Shown piece after piece: positions 32,107 to 32,381 of a stretch of 32,381 nucleotides of DNA. The position numbers were made by a program, and so were the translations under genes. The notes beneath the pieces were generated by a model. The model did not search any database, was not told the DNA's origin, and was given only the letters and a program-made list of their open reading frames with translations. Source of the stretch: Vulcanimicrobiota bacterium (lineage in GTDB: Bacteria; Vulcanimicrobiota; Vulcanimicrobiia; Vulcanimicrobiales; Vulcanimicrobiaceae); NCBI GenBank assembly GCA_027315505.1, contig DAHUXY010000125.1, positions 1 through 32,381 of the forward strand. Reading direction: 5' to 3'. Numbering within the stretch: the first letter of the stretch is position 1; each line of letters begins with the position of its first letter.

Positions 32107-32381
32107 TCAGAGATTCGCCGGCCAGGGGAAACCTACTGTTAAAGCGCCGCCAAAGTGGCTCGTGCCGTCGATCGTGTGAACGTCCTGTAGGAGGAGCCGC
32201 ACGTGTGGCGTGACGTTCGTGGCCGCGTAATACACGATATCCCTCAGGACGCTCGGGTTGGCGGCCGCGTCGTACCGGACCGCTAGGTAGGCGTGCGGCG
32301 TCGGATAGTACTTCAGGCGAAGATAACCCCCGCTGCTGCCGACTGCGCTCCCGAAGCCGTCGGCGTTCGCGTCGCGGCCCC
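32107..32381 (-). CDS. C-terminus of a probable outer-membrane beta-barrel protein (partial)
   Basis: An open frame enters from the right edge and stops at TGA 32107-32109, giving 91 residues. They alternate hydrophobic and polar residues in strand-sized stretches: GGYLRLKYYPTP, AYLAVRYDAA, DIVYYAATNVTPHVRLLLQDV, and the end FGGALTVGFPWPANL. Aromatic residues sit at strand ends, and short turns contain Gly/Asn/Asp. This is what the last strands of an outer-membrane barrel look like, though the usual terminal Phe is absent. The rest of the gene is outside the window, so the family cannot be named. Confidence 0.6.
   Translation of the reverse strand, partial: GRDANADGFGSAVGSSGGYLRLKYYPTPHAYLAVRYDAAANPSVLRDIVYYAATNVTPHVRLLLQDVHTIDGTSHFGGALTVGFPWPANL

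Overview
The window is about 32 kb of GC-rich, densely packed bacterial chromosome with many ATGA-type start/stop overlaps. A beta-barrel C-terminus at the right edge and a DUF5916/CBM9-like exported protein suggest a diderm envelope. Complex I genes plus a UbiA/UbiD pair suggest a respiring, quinone-using organism. The gene mix is compatible with an uncultured soil or desert phylum such as Eremiobacterota/Vulcanimicrobiota (former WPS-2). That placement is a guess from general character, not from a marker gene.

Layout. 1-2954 (+): the end of a nuo operon (nuoM cut by the window edge, nuoN) with a MarR regulator coupled to it. 2950-3155: first copy of a nested-hairpin repeat. 3162-5638 (-): TM2-like membrane protein, DUF255/YyaL thioredoxin-fold protein and a small membrane protein. 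5731-9646 (+): two tiny membrane proteins, then a complete non-homologous end-joining set with LigD split into a PE-ligase and a separate polymerase, plus Ku. 9660-11824 (-): HtrA-like protease and MFS exporter. 11912-11995: tRNA-Leu(CAG) with a bidirectional terminator. 12057-16593: orphan cytochrome b561-like protein, three-domain Ada, YihY, diacylglycerol-kinase-like protein and an aldo-keto reductase. 16756-21284: a 52-aa precursor-like peptide, DUF5916 protein, divergent winged-helix/TPR regulator and AhpD-like protein. 21271-23948 (-): GGDEF protein and a degenerate M48-RDD protein. 24063-26758 (+): an apparently autoregulated operon of a 38-aa peptide, GntR/YtrA-type regulator, ABC ATPase, permease and a 53-aa protein. 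26758-26934: second copy of the repeat, inverted. 26948-32381 (-): Tat-type solute-binding protein, UbiA, UbiD, a two-component pair whose kinase has an in-frame amber stop, and the C-terminus of a barrel-like protein.

The best candidates for something undescribed are two. (1) The 38-aa and 52-aa peptides, about 7.2 kb apart and not predicted by simple ORF length, share E-A-R-(T)-P-V at residues 15-19/20 and a C-terminal F-x-G-W-G-P. One is the first gene of a GntR-controlled ABC exporter operon, so this looks like a new family of small secreted or modified peptides with a dedicated transporter. (2) Two copies of a 180-200 bp element built from nested hairpins with ACAGGATGT-like tips each fill the gap between convergent genes.

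All family assignments were made by eye from translated sequence; no database search was run.
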